This document shows positions 50,064 to 63,798 of a stretch of DNA of 64,000 nt, piece after piece. Both the position numbers and the translations under genes were made by a program. The DNA lies in assembly GCA_038501785.1 (NCBI GenBank), contig JBAMJR010000656.1, positions 1 to 64,000 on the forward strand, given 5' to 3'. The notes under the pieces are model-generated. The model saw only the letters and a program-made list of their open reading frames with translations. It was not told the origin of the DNA and searched no databases. The stretch comes from Myoxocephalus aenaeus (taxonomy: Eukaryota > Chordata > Actinopteri > Perciformes > Cottidae). Each line of letters opens with the position of its first letter. Within the stretch, counting starts at the first letter, position 1.

Positions 50064-52059
50064 TTCAAATGCCTTGTGGACAACAAAACACCAATCCAAT
50101 GGAGCAGTCTGTCGTTGACTTTGATTCTGTCATCAACGATACAAGTCTCAGTCGCTGTCGGTCTTCAGGACATGTGTCAAACAAAGGGCCTGTGTACCTG
50201 TTACTGATGCCCCTCTCTCTATTGGAAGGGACACAGACTGTGCAATGGACACTGTTGCTCTCTTTAAAATGTGGGAACGCCCTCTTTAAAATGTGGGCGT
50301 GGTAATGGGTGTGGCCTGTTGCTTTGAACACAGCACGTCAACCGAGGCTTACCGTGAGACATTTGACTGGGACGACTACATTACCTGCTGCTCTTGACAA
50401 GAGGGCAGTACTTACTTTGGTTTCTCTTCATAACGCACAAGTCTTTCGCCTTTTACTAAAGACTTCCGTGGAGAGGAACACCAATGAGTTGAACCTATTT
50501 TTGACAGGCTTTGCCATTCGGCTGAGCCTTGTGCATTTGTGAAAATAAAATAAAGAGACAGTCTACGCTTTGATCTCACGGTTCTATGCTCTGATCCTCA
50601 GGTTCTAAGAAAGAAAGAATGAGATAAATATTGCTCTGATTCTGTGCAGTGATCTCAAGGTTCTATGCTTTGATCCCAAGGTTCTATGCTTTGATCCCAA
50701 GGTTCTATGCTCAGGTTAACGGTCATTTGGGGGACGATGACTTCCAGGGCATACTTTGTCATACTTTACCCAGGTTTGAGGTCACGTTCTCTGGGTAAAG
50801 GTTGGGGAAATGCCCCTATAAAAGTGCATGGGACTCTGGGTCAGAGTCAGGGGAAGTAACAGGGACACTGGGGAACTGGAGGGTCATTTGGAGGAAGATG
50901 ACTTCCAGGGCACACATTGGCTAACTTTACCCAGGGATAAGGTCACCTTCTCTGGGTAAAAGTTGGGGTCAAGTGACCCCCTTGAACCACCTCTGGAGCT
51001 CAACCCCCTAACCCGGCTCACCCTCCGACCCCGTGGACCCACACTTAAGCACACCCCCTGAGTTAAAACCCACTGTGCGCTTGTTTAAAGTCCTGTGCCC
51101 CTGGTTCTCTAGAGTAAAGAAAGTCCGGGACAATAGATACACAGAAAAGTGCCAGATGTTAGACGTATGCCCTTGGCTAGGTTGACGGGTGAGTGGTTGA
51201 GGGATTGGGATTGGGCAAGTCACTCCTGCAATAGTTTATATGCAGAATATACACAATAAACTGAGTGAAAACATTGCTAACTCAAGACGGTTCAGATGAG
51301 TCTCTCTCGGGATGCGAACCACCAACCATTGGAACCGGCGGTTTTTTCCTAAAGGTCGCAGAGACTCGAAAGTCGACTCCCCCGACTAAAATGTCCGATG
51401 CGCTTCCAACGGTACTATCGGCGAGCTGATCGGACCTTGCTAACCCACTTTTGTTTGATATTTCATTGAGGTCAGGTGTTGATGGGTGAGTGGTTGAGGT
51501 AGGGGGAAAGGGATTGGGAAAGTCGCTCCTGGAATAGTTCATATGCAAGAATATACACATCAACTGAGGCAAAACACCGCTAACTCGAGATGGTTCAAAT
51601 GAGTCCATCTCAAGGTTCTATGCTCTGATCCTCAGGTTCTGAGAAATAAATAATGAGATCAATCTTGCTCTGACATCAGGGTTCTATGCTTTGATCTCAA
51701 GGTTCTATGCTCTGACATCAGGGTTCTATGCTTTGATCCCAAGGTTCAATGCTCTGATCCTCAGGCTTGAAGAGAGAAATAATGAGATACATCTTGCTCT
51801 GACATCAGGGTTCTATGCATTGATCTCAAGGTTCTATGCTTTGATCTCAAGGTGTTATGCTCTGATCCTCAGGTTCTAAAAAAAGAAAGAAAGAGATACA
51901 TCTTTACTTAACTAGATGCCTGACCATGGAGCCTGACCATGGAGGGCTGGGGCGGGTGTGCTAAGCAGCTGCCGCTGCTCTGCCTAATTGAAAGAACTGC
52001 ACCATGACCAGTGAGAAAGGTCCCAGGAGGTCGGCTCAGGACGCAAACCCTTTGTGGTC

Positions 52060-52247
52060 ATCGCTTCTCGGCCTTTTGGCTAAGATCAAGTGTAGTATCT
52101 GTTCTTATCAGTTTAATATCTGATATGTCCTCTATACGAGGATATCTTATTAAGCAGATTTTTAGCCTTGGGAGATGAAATAGGAGCTTGCTCTGTTCAC
52201 TCCACGCATCGACCCGGTATTGCAGTATTGCTGGGAACGGTGCACCC
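52060..52247 (+). ncRNA. RNU2: U2 snRNA gene, copy 24
   Basis: 188 nt, identical to the type copy as read; ACACAGACTG variant at 52420. Confidence 0.97.
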
Positions 52248-54243
52248 TTCAAATGCCTTGTGGACAACAAAACACCAATCCAATGGAGCAGTCTGTCGTT
52301 GACTTTGATTCTGTCATCAACGATACAAGTCTCAGTCGCTGTCGGTCTTCAGGACATGTGTCAAACAAAGGGCCTGTGTACCTGTTACTGATGCCCCTCT
52401 CTCTATTGGAAGGGACACAGACTGTGCAATGGACACTGTTGCTCTCTTTAAAATGTGGGAACGCCCTCTTTAAAATGTGGGCGTGGTAATGGGTGTGGCC
52501 TGTTGCTTTGAACACAGCACGTCAACCGAGGCTTACCGTGAGACATTTGACTGGGACGACTACATTACCTGCTGCTCTTGACAAGAGGGCAGTACTTACT
52601 TTGGTTTCTCTTCATAACGCACAAGTCTTTCGCCTTTTACTAAAGACTTCCGTGGAGAGGAACACCAATGAGTTGAACCTATTTTTGACAGGCTTTGCCA
52701 TTCGGCTGAGCCTTGTGCATTTGTGAAAATAAAATAAAGAGACAGTCTACGCTTTGATCTCACGGTTCTATGCTCTGATCCTCAGGTTCTAAGAAAGAAA
52801 GAATGAGATAAATATTGCTCTGATTCTGTGCAGTGATCTCAAGGTTCTATGCTTTGATCCCAAGGTTCTATGCTTTGATCCCAAGGTTCTATGCTCAGGT
52901 TAACGGTCATTTGGGGGACGATGACTTCCAGGGCATACTTTGTCATACTTTACCCAGGTTTGAGGTCACGTTCTCTGGGTAAAGGTTGGGGAAATGCCCC
53001 TATAAAAGTGCATGGGACTCTGGGTCAGAGTCAGGGGAAGTAACAGGGACACTGGGGAACTGGAGGGTCATTTGGAGGAAGATGACTTCCAGGGCACACA
53101 TTGGCTAACTTTACCCAGGGATAAGGTCACCTTCTCTGGGTAAAAGTTGGGGTCAAGTGACCCCCTTGAACCACCTCTGGAGCTCAACCCCCTAACCCGG
53201 CTCACCCTCCGACCCCGTGGACCCACACTTAAGCACACCCCCTGAGTTAAAACCCACTGTGCGCTTGTTTAAAGTCCTGTGCCCCTGGTTCTCTAGAGTA
53301 AAGAAAGTCCGGGACAATAGATACACAGAAAAGTGCCAGATGTTAGACGTATGCCCTTGGCTAGGTTGACGGGTGAGTGGTTGAGGGATTGGGATTGGGC
53401 AAGTCACTCCTGCAATAGTTTATATGCAGAATATACACAATAAACTGAGTGAAAACATTGCTAACTCAAGACGGTTCAGATGAGTCTCTCTCGGGATGCG
53501 AACCACCAACCATTGGAACCGGCGGTTTTTTCCTAAAGGTCGCAGAGACTCGAAAGTCGACTCCCCCGACTAAAATGTCCGATGCGCTTCCAACGGTACT
53601 ATCGGCGAGCTGATCGGACCTTGCTAACCCACTTTTGTTTGATATTTCATTGAGGTCAGGTGTTGATGGGTGAGTGGTTGAGGTAGGGGGAAAGGGATTG
53701 GGAAAGTCGCTCCTGGAATAGTTCATATGCAAGAATATACACATCAACTGAGGCAAAACACCGCTAACTCGAGATGGTTCAAATGAGTCCATCTCAAGGT
53801 TCTATGCTCTGATCCTCAGGTTCTGAGAAATAAATAATGAGATCAATCTTGCTCTGACATCAGGGTTCTATGCTTTGATCTCAAGGTTCTATGCTCTGAC
53901 ATCAGGGTTCTATGCTTTGATCCCAAGGTTCAATGCTCTGATCCTCAGGCTTGAAGAGAGAAATAATGAGATACATCTTGCTCTGACATCAGGGTTCTAT
54001 GCATTGATCTCAAGGTTCTATGCTTTGATCTCAAGGTGTTATGCTCTGATCCTCAGGTTCTAAAAAAAGAAAGAAAGAGATACATCTTTACTTAACTAGA
54101 TGCCTGACCATGGAGCCTGACCATGGAGGGCTGGGGCGGGTGTGCTAAGCAGCTGCCGCTGCTCTGCCTAATTGAAAGAACTGCACCATGACCAGTGAGA
54201 AAGGTCCCAGGAGGTCGGCTCAGGACGCAAACCCTTTGTGGTC

Positions 54244-54431
54244 ATCGCTTCTCGGCCTTTTGGCTAAGATCAAGTGTAGTATCTGTTCTTATCAGTTTAA
54301 TATCTGATATGTCCTCTATACGAGGATATCTTATTAAGCAGATTTTTAGCCTTGGGAGATGAAATAGGAGCTTGCTCTGTTCACTCCACGCATCGACCCG
54401 GTATTGCAGTATTGCTGGGAACGGTGCACCC
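54244..54431 (+). ncRNA. RNU2: U2 snRNA gene, copy 25
   Basis: 188 nt, identical to the type copy as read; ACACAGACTG variant at 54604. Confidence 0.97.
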
Positions 54432-56427
54432 TTCAAATGCCTTGTGGACAACAAAACACCAATCCAATGGAGCAGTCTGTCGTTGACTTTGATTCTGTCA
54501 TCAACGATACAAGTCTCAGTCGCTGTCGGTCTTCAGGACATGTGTCAAACAAAGGGCCTGTGTACCTGTTACTGATGCCCCTCTCTCTATTGGAAGGGAC
54601 ACAGACTGTGCAATGGACACTGTTGCTCTCTTTAAAATGTGGGAACGCCCTCTTTAAAATGTGGGCGTGGTAATGGGTGTGGCCTGTTGCTTTGAACACA
54701 GCACGTCAACCGAGGCTTACCGTGAGACATTTGACTGGGACGACTACATTACCTGCTGCTCTTGACAAGAGGGCAGTACTTACTTTGGTTTCTCTTCATA
54801 ACGCACAAGTCTTTCGCCTTTTACTAAAGACTTCCGTGGAGAGGAACACCAATGAGTTGAACCTATTTTTGACAGGCTTTGCCATTCGGCTGAGCCTTGT
54901 GCATTTGTGAAAATAAAATAAAGAGACAGTCTACGCTTTGATCTCACGGTTCTATGCTCTGATCCTCAGGTTCTAAGAAAGAAAGAATGAGATAAATATT
55001 GCTCTGATTCTGTGCAGTGATCTCAAGGTTCTATGCTTTGATCCCAAGGTTCTATGCTTTGATCCCAAGGTTCTATGCTCAGGTTAACGGTCATTTGGGG
55101 GACGATGACTTCCAGGGCATACTTTGTCATACTTTACCCAGGTTTGAGGTCACGTTCTCTGGGTAAAGGTTGGGGAAATGCCCCTATAAAAGTGCATGGG
55201 ACTCTGGGTCAGAGTCAGGGGAAGTAACAGGGACACTGGGGAACTGGAGGGTCATTTGGAGGAAGATGACTTCCAGGGCACACATTGGCTAACTTTACCC
55301 AGGGATAAGGTCACCTTCTCTGGGTAAAAGTTGGGGTCAAGTGACCCCCTTGAACCACCTCTGGAGCTCAACCCCCTAACCCGGCTCACCCTCCGACCCC
55401 GTGGACCCACACTTAAGCACACCCCCTGAGTTAAAACCCACTGTGCGCTTGTTTAAAGTCCTGTGCCCCTGGTTCTCTAGAGTAAAGAAAGTCCGGGACA
55501 ATAGATACACAGAAAAGTGCCAGATGTTAGACGTATGCCCTTGGCTAGGTTGACGGGTGAGTGGTTGAGGGATTGGGATTGGGCAAGTCACTCCTGCAAT
55601 AGTTTATATGCAGAATATACACAATAAACTGAGTGAAAACATTGCTAACTCAAGACGGTTCAGATGAGTCTCTCTCGGGATGCGAACCACCAACCATTGG
55701 AACCGGCGGTTTTTTCCTAAAGGTCGCAGAGACTCGAAAGTCGACTCCCCCGACTAAAATGTCCGATGCGCTTCCAACGGTACTATCGGCGAGCTGATCG
55801 GACCTTGCTAACCCACTTTTGTTTGATATTTCATTGAGGTCAGGTGTTGATGGGTGAGTGGTTGAGGTAGGGGGAAAGGGATTGGGAAAGTCGCTCCTGG
55901 AATAGTTCATATGCAAGAATATACACATCAACTGAGGCAAAACACCGCTAACTCGAGATGGTTCAAATGAGTCCATCTCAAGGTTCTATGCTCTGATCCT
56001 CAGGTTCTGAGAAATAAATAATGAGATCAATCTTGCTCTGACATCAGGGTTCTATGCTTTGATCTCAAGGTTCTATGCTCTGACATCAGGGTTCTATGCT
56101 TTGATCCCAAGGTTCAATGCTCTGATCCTCAGGCTTGAAGAGAGAAATAATGAGATACATCTTGCTCTGACATCAGGGTTCTATGCATTGATCTCAAGGT
56201 TCTATGCTTTGATCTCAAGGTGTTATGCTCTGATCCTCAGGTTCTAAAAAAAGAAAGAAAGAGATACATCTTTACTTAACTAGATGCCTGACCATGGAGC
56301 CTGACCATGGAGGGCTGGGGCGGGTGTGCTAAGCAGCTGCCGCTGCTCTGCCTAATTGAAAGAACTGCACCATGACCAGTGAGAAAGGTCCCAGGAGGTC
56401 GGCTCAGGACGCAAACCCTTTGTGGTC

Positions 56428-56615
56428 ATCGCTTCTCGGCCTTTTGGCTAAGATCAAGTGTAGTATCTGTTCTTATCAGTTTAATATCTGATATGTCCTC
56501 TATACGAGGATATCTTATTAAGCAGATTTTTAGCCTTGGGAGATGAAATAGGAGCTTGCTCTGTTCACTCCACGCATCGACCCGGTATTGCAGTATTGCT
56601 GGGAACGGTGCACCC
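56428..56615 (+). ncRNA. RNU2: U2 snRNA gene, copy 26
   Basis: 188 nt, identical to the type copy as read; ACACAGACTG variant at 56788. Confidence 0.97.
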
Positions 56616-58611
56616 TTCAAATGCCTTGTGGACAACAAAACACCAATCCAATGGAGCAGTCTGTCGTTGACTTTGATTCTGTCATCAACGATACAAGTCT
56701 CAGTCGCTGTCGGTCTTCAGGACATGTGTCAAACAAAGGGCCTGTGTACCTGTTACTGATGCCCCTCTCTCTATTGGAAGGGACACAGACTGTGCAATGG
56801 ACACTGTTGCTCTCTTTAAAATGTGGGAACGCCCTCTTTAAAATGTGGGCGTGGTAATGGGTGTGGCCTGTTGCTTTGAACACAGCACGTCAACCGAGGC
56901 TTACCGTGAGACATTTGACTGGGACGACTACATTACCTGCTGCTCTTGACAAGAGGGCAGTACTTACTTTGGTTTCTCTTCATAACGCACAAGTCTTTCG
57001 CCTTTTACTAAAGACTTCCGTGGAGAGGAACACCAATGAGTTGAACCTATTTTTGACAGGCTTTGCCATTCGGCTGAGCCTTGTGCATTTGTGAAAATAA
57101 AATAAAGAGACAGTCTACGCTTTGATCTCACGGTTCTATGCTCTGATCCTCAGGTTCTAAGAAAGAAAGAATGAGATAAATATTGCTCTGATTCTGTGCA
57201 GTGATCTCAAGGTTCTATGCTTTGATCCCAAGGTTCTATGCTTTGATCCCAAGGTTCTATGCTCAGGTTAACGGTCATTTGGGGGACGATGACTTCCAGG
57301 GCATACTTTGTCATACTTTACCCAGGTTTGAGGTCACGTTCTCTGGGTAAAGGTTGGGGAAATGCCCCTATAAAAGTGCATGGGACTCTGGGTCAGAGTC
57401 AGGGGAAGTAACAGGGACACTGGGGAACTGGAGGGTCATTTGGAGGAAGATGACTTCCAGGGCACACATTGGCTAACTTTACCCAGGGATAAGGTCACCT
57501 TCTCTGGGTAAAAGTTGGGGTCAAGTGACCCCCTTGAACCACCTCTGGAGCTCAACCCCCTAACCCGGCTCACCCTCCGACCCCGTGGACCCACACTTAA
57601 GCACACCCCCTGAGTTAAAACCCACTGTGCGCTTGTTTAAAGTCCTGTGCCCCTGGTTCTCTAGAGTAAAGAAAGTCCGGGACAATAGATACACAGAAAA
57701 GTGCCAGATGTTAGACGTATGCCCTTGGCTAGGTTGACGGGTGAGTGGTTGAGGGATTGGGATTGGGCAAGTCACTCCTGCAATAGTTTATATGCAGAAT
57801 ATACACAATAAACTGAGTGAAAACATTGCTAACTCAAGACGGTTCAGATGAGTCTCTCTCGGGATGCGAACCACCAACCATTGGAACCGGCGGTTTTTTC
57901 CTAAAGGTCGCAGAGACTCGAAAGTCGACTCCCCCGACTAAAATGTCCGATGCGCTTCCAACGGTACTATCGGCGAGCTGATCGGACCTTGCTAACCCAC
58001 TTTTGTTTGATATTTCATTGAGGTCAGGTGTTGATGGGTGAGTGGTTGAGGTAGGGGGAAAGGGATTGGGAAAGTCGCTCCTGGAATAGTTCATATGCAA
58101 GAATATACACATCAACTGAGGCAAAACACCGCTAACTCGAGATGGTTCAAATGAGTCCATCTCAAGGTTCTATGCTCTGATCCTCAGGTTCTGAGAAATA
58201 AATAATGAGATCAATCTTGCTCTGACATCAGGGTTCTATGCTTTGATCTCAAGGTTCTATGCTCTGACATCAGGGTTCTATGCTTTGATCCCAAGGTTCA
58301 ATGCTCTGATCCTCAGGCTTGAAGAGAGAAATAATGAGATACATCTTGCTCTGACATCAGGGTTCTATGCATTGATCTCAAGGTTCTATGCTTTGATCTC
58401 AAGGTGTTATGCTCTGATCCTCAGGTTCTAAAAAAAGAAAGAAAGAGATACATCTTTACTTAACTAGATGCCTGACCATGGAGCCTGACCATGGAGGGCT
58501 GGGGCGGGTGTGCTAAGCAGCTGCCGCTGCTCTGCCTAATTGAAAGAACTGCACCATGACCAGTGAGAAAGGTCCCAGGAGGTCGGCTCAGGACGCAAAC
58601 CCTTTGTGGTC

Positions 58612-58799
58612 ATCGCTTCTCGGCCTTTTGGCTAAGATCAAGTGTAGTATCTGTTCTTATCAGTTTAATATCTGATATGTCCTCTATACGAGGATATCTT
58701 ATTAAGCAGATTTTTAGCCTTGGGAGATGAAATAGGAGCTTGCTCTGTTCACTCCACGCATCGACCCGGTATTGCAGTATTGCTGGGAACGGTGCACCC
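58612..58799 (+). ncRNA. RNU2: U2 snRNA gene, copy 27
   Basis: 188 nt, identical to the type copy as read; ACACAGACTG variant at 58972. Confidence 0.97.
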
Positions 58800-60795
58800 T
58801 TCAAATGCCTTGTGGACAACAAAACACCAATCCAATGGAGCAGTCTGTCGTTGACTTTGATTCTGTCATCAACGATACAAGTCTCAGTCGCTGTCGGTCT
58901 TCAGGACATGTGTCAAACAAAGGGCCTGTGTACCTGTTACTGATGCCCCTCTCTCTATTGGAAGGGACACAGACTGTGCAATGGACACTGTTGCTCTCTT
59001 TAAAATGTGGGAACGCCCTCTTTAAAATGTGGGCGTGGTAATGGGTGTGGCCTGTTGCTTTGAACACAGCACGTCAACCGAGGCTTACCGTGAGACATTT
59101 GACTGGGACGACTACATTACCTGCTGCTCTTGACAAGAGGGCAGTACTTACTTTGGTTTCTCTTCATAACGCACAAGTCTTTCGCCTTTTACTAAAGACT
59201 TCCGTGGAGAGGAACACCAATGAGTTGAACCTATTTTTGACAGGCTTTGCCATTCGGCTGAGCCTTGTGCATTTGTGAAAATAAAATAAAGAGACAGTCT
59301 ACGCTTTGATCTCACGGTTCTATGCTCTGATCCTCAGGTTCTAAGAAAGAAAGAATGAGATAAATATTGCTCTGATTCTGTGCAGTGATCTCAAGGTTCT
59401 ATGCTTTGATCCCAAGGTTCTATGCTTTGATCCCAAGGTTCTATGCTCAGGTTAACGGTCATTTGGGGGACGATGACTTCCAGGGCATACTTTGTCATAC
59501 TTTACCCAGGTTTGAGGTCACGTTCTCTGGGTAAAGGTTGGGGAAATGCCCCTATAAAAGTGCATGGGACTCTGGGTCAGAGTCAGGGGAAGTAACAGGG
59601 ACACTGGGGAACTGGAGGGTCATTTGGAGGAAGATGACTTCCAGGGCACACATTGGCTAACTTTACCCAGGGATAAGGTCACCTTCTCTGGGTAAAAGTT
59701 GGGGTCAAGTGACCCCCTTGAACCACCTCTGGAGCTCAACCCCCTAACCCGGCTCACCCTCCGACCCCGTGGACCCACACTTAAGCACACCCCCTGAGTT
59801 AAAACCCACTGTGCGCTTGTTTAAAGTCCTGTGCCCCTGGTTCTCTAGAGTAAAGAAAGTCCGGGACAATAGATACACAGAAAAGTGCCAGATGTTAGAC
59901 GTATGCCCTTGGCTAGGTTGACGGGTGAGTGGTTGAGGGATTGGGATTGGGCAAGTCACTCCTGCAATAGTTTATATGCAGAATATACACAATAAACTGA
60001 GTGAAAACATTGCTAACTCAAGACGGTTCAGATGAGTCTCTCTCGGGATGCGAACCACCAACCATTGGAACCGGCGGTTTTTTCCTAAAGGTCGCAGAGA
60101 CTCGAAAGTCGACTCCCCCGACTAAAATGTCCGATGCGCTTCCAACGGTACTATCGGCGAGCTGATCGGACCTTGCTAACCCACTTTTGTTTGATATTTC
60201 ATTGAGGTCAGGTGTTGATGGGTGAGTGGTTGAGGTAGGGGGAAAGGGATTGGGAAAGTCGCTCCTGGAATAGTTCATATGCAAGAATATACACATCAAC
60301 TGAGGCAAAACACCGCTAACTCGAGATGGTTCAAATGAGTCCATCTCAAGGTTCTATGCTCTGATCCTCAGGTTCTGAGAAATAAATAATGAGATCAATC
60401 TTGCTCTGACATCAGGGTTCTATGCTTTGATCTCAAGGTTCTATGCTCTGACATCAGGGTTCTATGCTTTGATCCCAAGGTTCAATGCTCTGATCCTCAG
60501 GCTTGAAGAGAGAAATAATGAGATACATCTTGCTCTGACATCAGGGTTCTATGCATTGATCTCAAGGTTCTATGCTTTGATCTCAAGGTGTTATGCTCTG
60601 ATCCTCAGGTTCTAAAAAAAGAAAGAAAGAGATACATCTTTACTTAACTAGATGCCTGACCATGGAGCCTGACCATGGAGGGCTGGGGCGGGTGTGCTAA
60701 GCAGCTGCCGCTGCTCTGCCTAATTGAAAGAACTGCACCATGACCAGTGAGAAAGGTCCCAGGAGGTCGGCTCAGGACGCAAACCCTTTGTGGTC

Positions 60796-60983
60796 ATCGC
60801 TTCTCGGCCTTTTGGCTAAGATCAAGTGTAGTATCTGTTCTTATCAGTTTAATATCTGATATGTCCTCTATACGAGGATATCTTATTAAGCAGATTTTTA
60901 GCCTTGGGAGATGAAATAGGAGCTTGCTCTGTTCACTCCACGCATCGACCCGGTATTGCAGTATTGCTGGGAACGGTGCACCC
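60796..60983 (+). ncRNA. RNU2: U2 snRNA gene, copy 28
   Basis: 188 nt, identical to the type copy as read. Its unit has ACACAGACTG at 61156 and a private A-to-C change at 61424. Confidence 0.97.
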
Positions 60984-62979
60984 TTCAAATGCCTTGTGGA
61001 CAACAAAACACCAATCCAATGGAGCAGTCTGTCGTTGACTTTGATTCTGTCATCAACGATACAAGTCTCAGTCGCTGTCGGTCTTCAGGACATGTGTCAA
61101 ACAAAGGGCCTGTGTACCTGTTACTGATGCCCCTCTCTCTATTGGAAGGGACACAGACTGTGCAATGGACACTGTTGCTCTCTTTAAAATGTGGGAACGC
61201 CCTCTTTAAAATGTGGGCGTGGTAATGGGTGTGGCCTGTTGCTTTGAACACAGCACGTCAACCGAGGCTTACCGTGAGACATTTGACTGGGACGACTACA
61301 TTACCTGCTGCTCTTGACAAGAGGGCAGTACTTACTTTGGTTTCTCTTCATAACGCACAAGTCTTTCGCCTTTTACTAAAGACTTCCGTGGAGAGGAACA
61401 CCAATGAGTTGAACCTATTTTTGCCAGGCTTTGCCATTCGGCTGAGCCTTGTGCATTTGTGAAAATAAAATAAAGAGACAGTCTACGCTTTGATCTCACG
61501 GTTCTATGCTCTGATCCTCAGGTTCTAAGAAAGAAAGAATGAGATAAATATTGCTCTGATTCTGTGCAGTGATCTCAAGGTTCTATGCTTTGATCCCAAG
61601 GTTCTATGCTTTGATCCCAAGGTTCTATGCTCAGGTTAACGGTCATTTGGGGGACGATGACTTCCAGGGCATACTTTGTCATACTTTACCCAGGTTTGAG
61701 GTCACGTTCTCTGGGTAAAGGTTGGGGAAATGCCCCTATAAAAGTGCATGGGACTCTGGGTCAGAGTCAGGGGAAGTAACAGGGACACTGGGGAACTGGA
61801 GGGTCATTTGGAGGAAGATGACTTCCAGGGCACACATTGGCTAACTTTACCCAGGGATAAGGTCACCTTCTCTGGGTAAAAGTTGGGGTCAAGTGACCCC
61901 CTTGAACCACCTCTGGAGCTCAACCCCCTAACCCGGCTCACCCTCCGACCCCGTGGACCCACACTTAAGCACACCCCCTGAGTTAAAACCCACTGTGCGC
62001 TTGTTTAAAGTCCTGTGCCCCTGGTTCTCTAGAGTAAAGAAAGTCCGGGACAATAGATACACAGAAAAGTGCCAGATGTTAGACGTATGCCCTTGGCTAG
62101 GTTGACGGGTGAGTGGTTGAGGGATTGGGATTGGGCAAGTCACTCCTGCAATAGTTTATATGCAGAATATACACAATAAACTGAGTGAAAACATTGCTAA
62201 CTCAAGACGGTTCAGATGAGTCTCTCTCGGGATGCGAACCACCAACCATTGGAACCGGCGGTTTTTTCCTAAAGGTCGCAGAGACTCGAAAGTCGACTCC
62301 CCCGACTAAAATGTCCGATGCGCTTCCAACGGTACTATCGGCGAGCTGATCGGACCTTGCTAACCCACTTTTGTTTGATATTTCATTGAGGTCAGGTGTT
62401 GATGGGTGAGTGGTTGAGGTAGGGGGAAAGGGATTGGGAAAGTCGCTCCTGGAATAGTTCATATGCAAGAATATACACATCAACTGAGGCAAAACACCGC
62501 TAACTCGAGATGGTTCAAATGAGTCCATCTCAAGGTTCTATGCTCTGATCCTCAGGTTCTGAGAAATAAATAATGAGATCAATCTTGCTCTGACATCAGG
62601 GTTCTATGCTTTGATCTCAAGGTTCTATGCTCTGACATCAGGGTTCTATGCTTTGATCCCAAGGTTCAATGCTCTGATCCTCAGGCTTGAAGAGAGAAAT
62701 AATGAGATACATCTTGCTCTGACATCAGGGTTCTATGCATTGATCTCAAGGTTCTATGCTTTGATCTCAAGGTGTTATGCTCTGATCCTCAGGTTCTAAA
62801 AAAAGAAAGAAAGAGATACATCTTTACTTAACTAGATGCCTGACCATGGAGCCTGACCATGGAGGGCTGGGGCGGGTGTGCTAAGCAGCTGCCGCTGCTC
62901 TGCCTAATTGAAAGAACTGCACCATGACCAGTGAGAAAGGTCCCAGGAGGTCGGCTCAGGACGCAAACCCTTTGTGGTC

Positions 62980-63167
62980 ATCGCTTCTCGGCCTTTTGGC
63001 TAAGATCAAGTGTAGTATCTGTTCTTATCAGTTTAATATCTGATATGTCCTCTATACGAGGATATCTTATTAAGCAGATTTTTAGCCTTGGGAGATGAAA
63101 TAGGAGCTTGCTCTGTTCACTCCACGCATCGACCCGGTATTGCAGTATTGCTGGGAACGGTGCACCC
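62980..63167 (+). ncRNA. RNU2: U2 snRNA gene, copy 29
   Basis: 188 nt, identical to the type copy as read. Its unit is cut by the window end. It reverts to the ACACAAACTG form and carries a 21-bp contraction of array 1 near 63,780. Confidence 0.97.
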
Positions 63168-63756
63168 TTCAAATGCCTTGTGGACAACAAAACACCAATC
63201 CAATGGAGCAGTCTGTCGTTGACTTTGATTCTGTCATCAACGATACAAGTCTCAGTCGCTGTCGGTCTTCAGGACATGTGTCAAACAAAGGGCCTGTGTA
63301 CCTGTTACTGATGCCCCTCTCTCTATTGGAAGGGACACAAACTGTGCAATGGACACTGTTGCTCTCTTTAAAATGTGGGAACGCCCTCTTTAAAATGTGG
63401 GCGTGGTAATGGGTGTGGCCTGTTGCTTTGAACACAGCACGTCAACCGAGGCTTACCGTGAGACATTTGACTGGGACGACTACATTACCTGCTGCTCTTG
63501 ACAAGAGGGCAGTACTTACTTTGGTTTCTCTTCATAACGCACAAGTCTTTCGCCTTTTACTAAAGACTTCCGTGGAGAGGAACACCAATGAGTTGAACCT
63601 ATTTTTGACAGGCTTTGCCATTCGGCTGAGCCTTGTGCATTTGTGAAAATAAAATAAAGAGACAGTCTACGCTTTGATCTCACGGTTCTATGCTCTGATC
63701 CTCAGGTTCTAAGAAAGAAAGAATGAGATAAATATTGCTCTGATTCTGTGCAGTGA

Positions 63757-63798
63757 TCTCAAGGTTCTATGCTTTGATCCCAAGGTTCTATGCTCAGG
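63757..63798. repeat. Array 1 contraction, unit of gene 29
   Basis: Same 21-bp loss, but in a unit whose upstream neighbour lacks the other block markers. Confidence 0.9.

Larger units (their letters stand above)
40209..51107 (+). repeat. Five-unit higher-order block, copy 2
   Basis: Markers repeat those of copy 1 at an exact offset of 10,899 bp (5 x 2,184 minus 21): 40209, 40442, contraction near 41,960, 42605, majority base, 46973, 49157 and 50236. The match ends before 51108, where the majority T is found instead of G. Confidence 0.8.
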
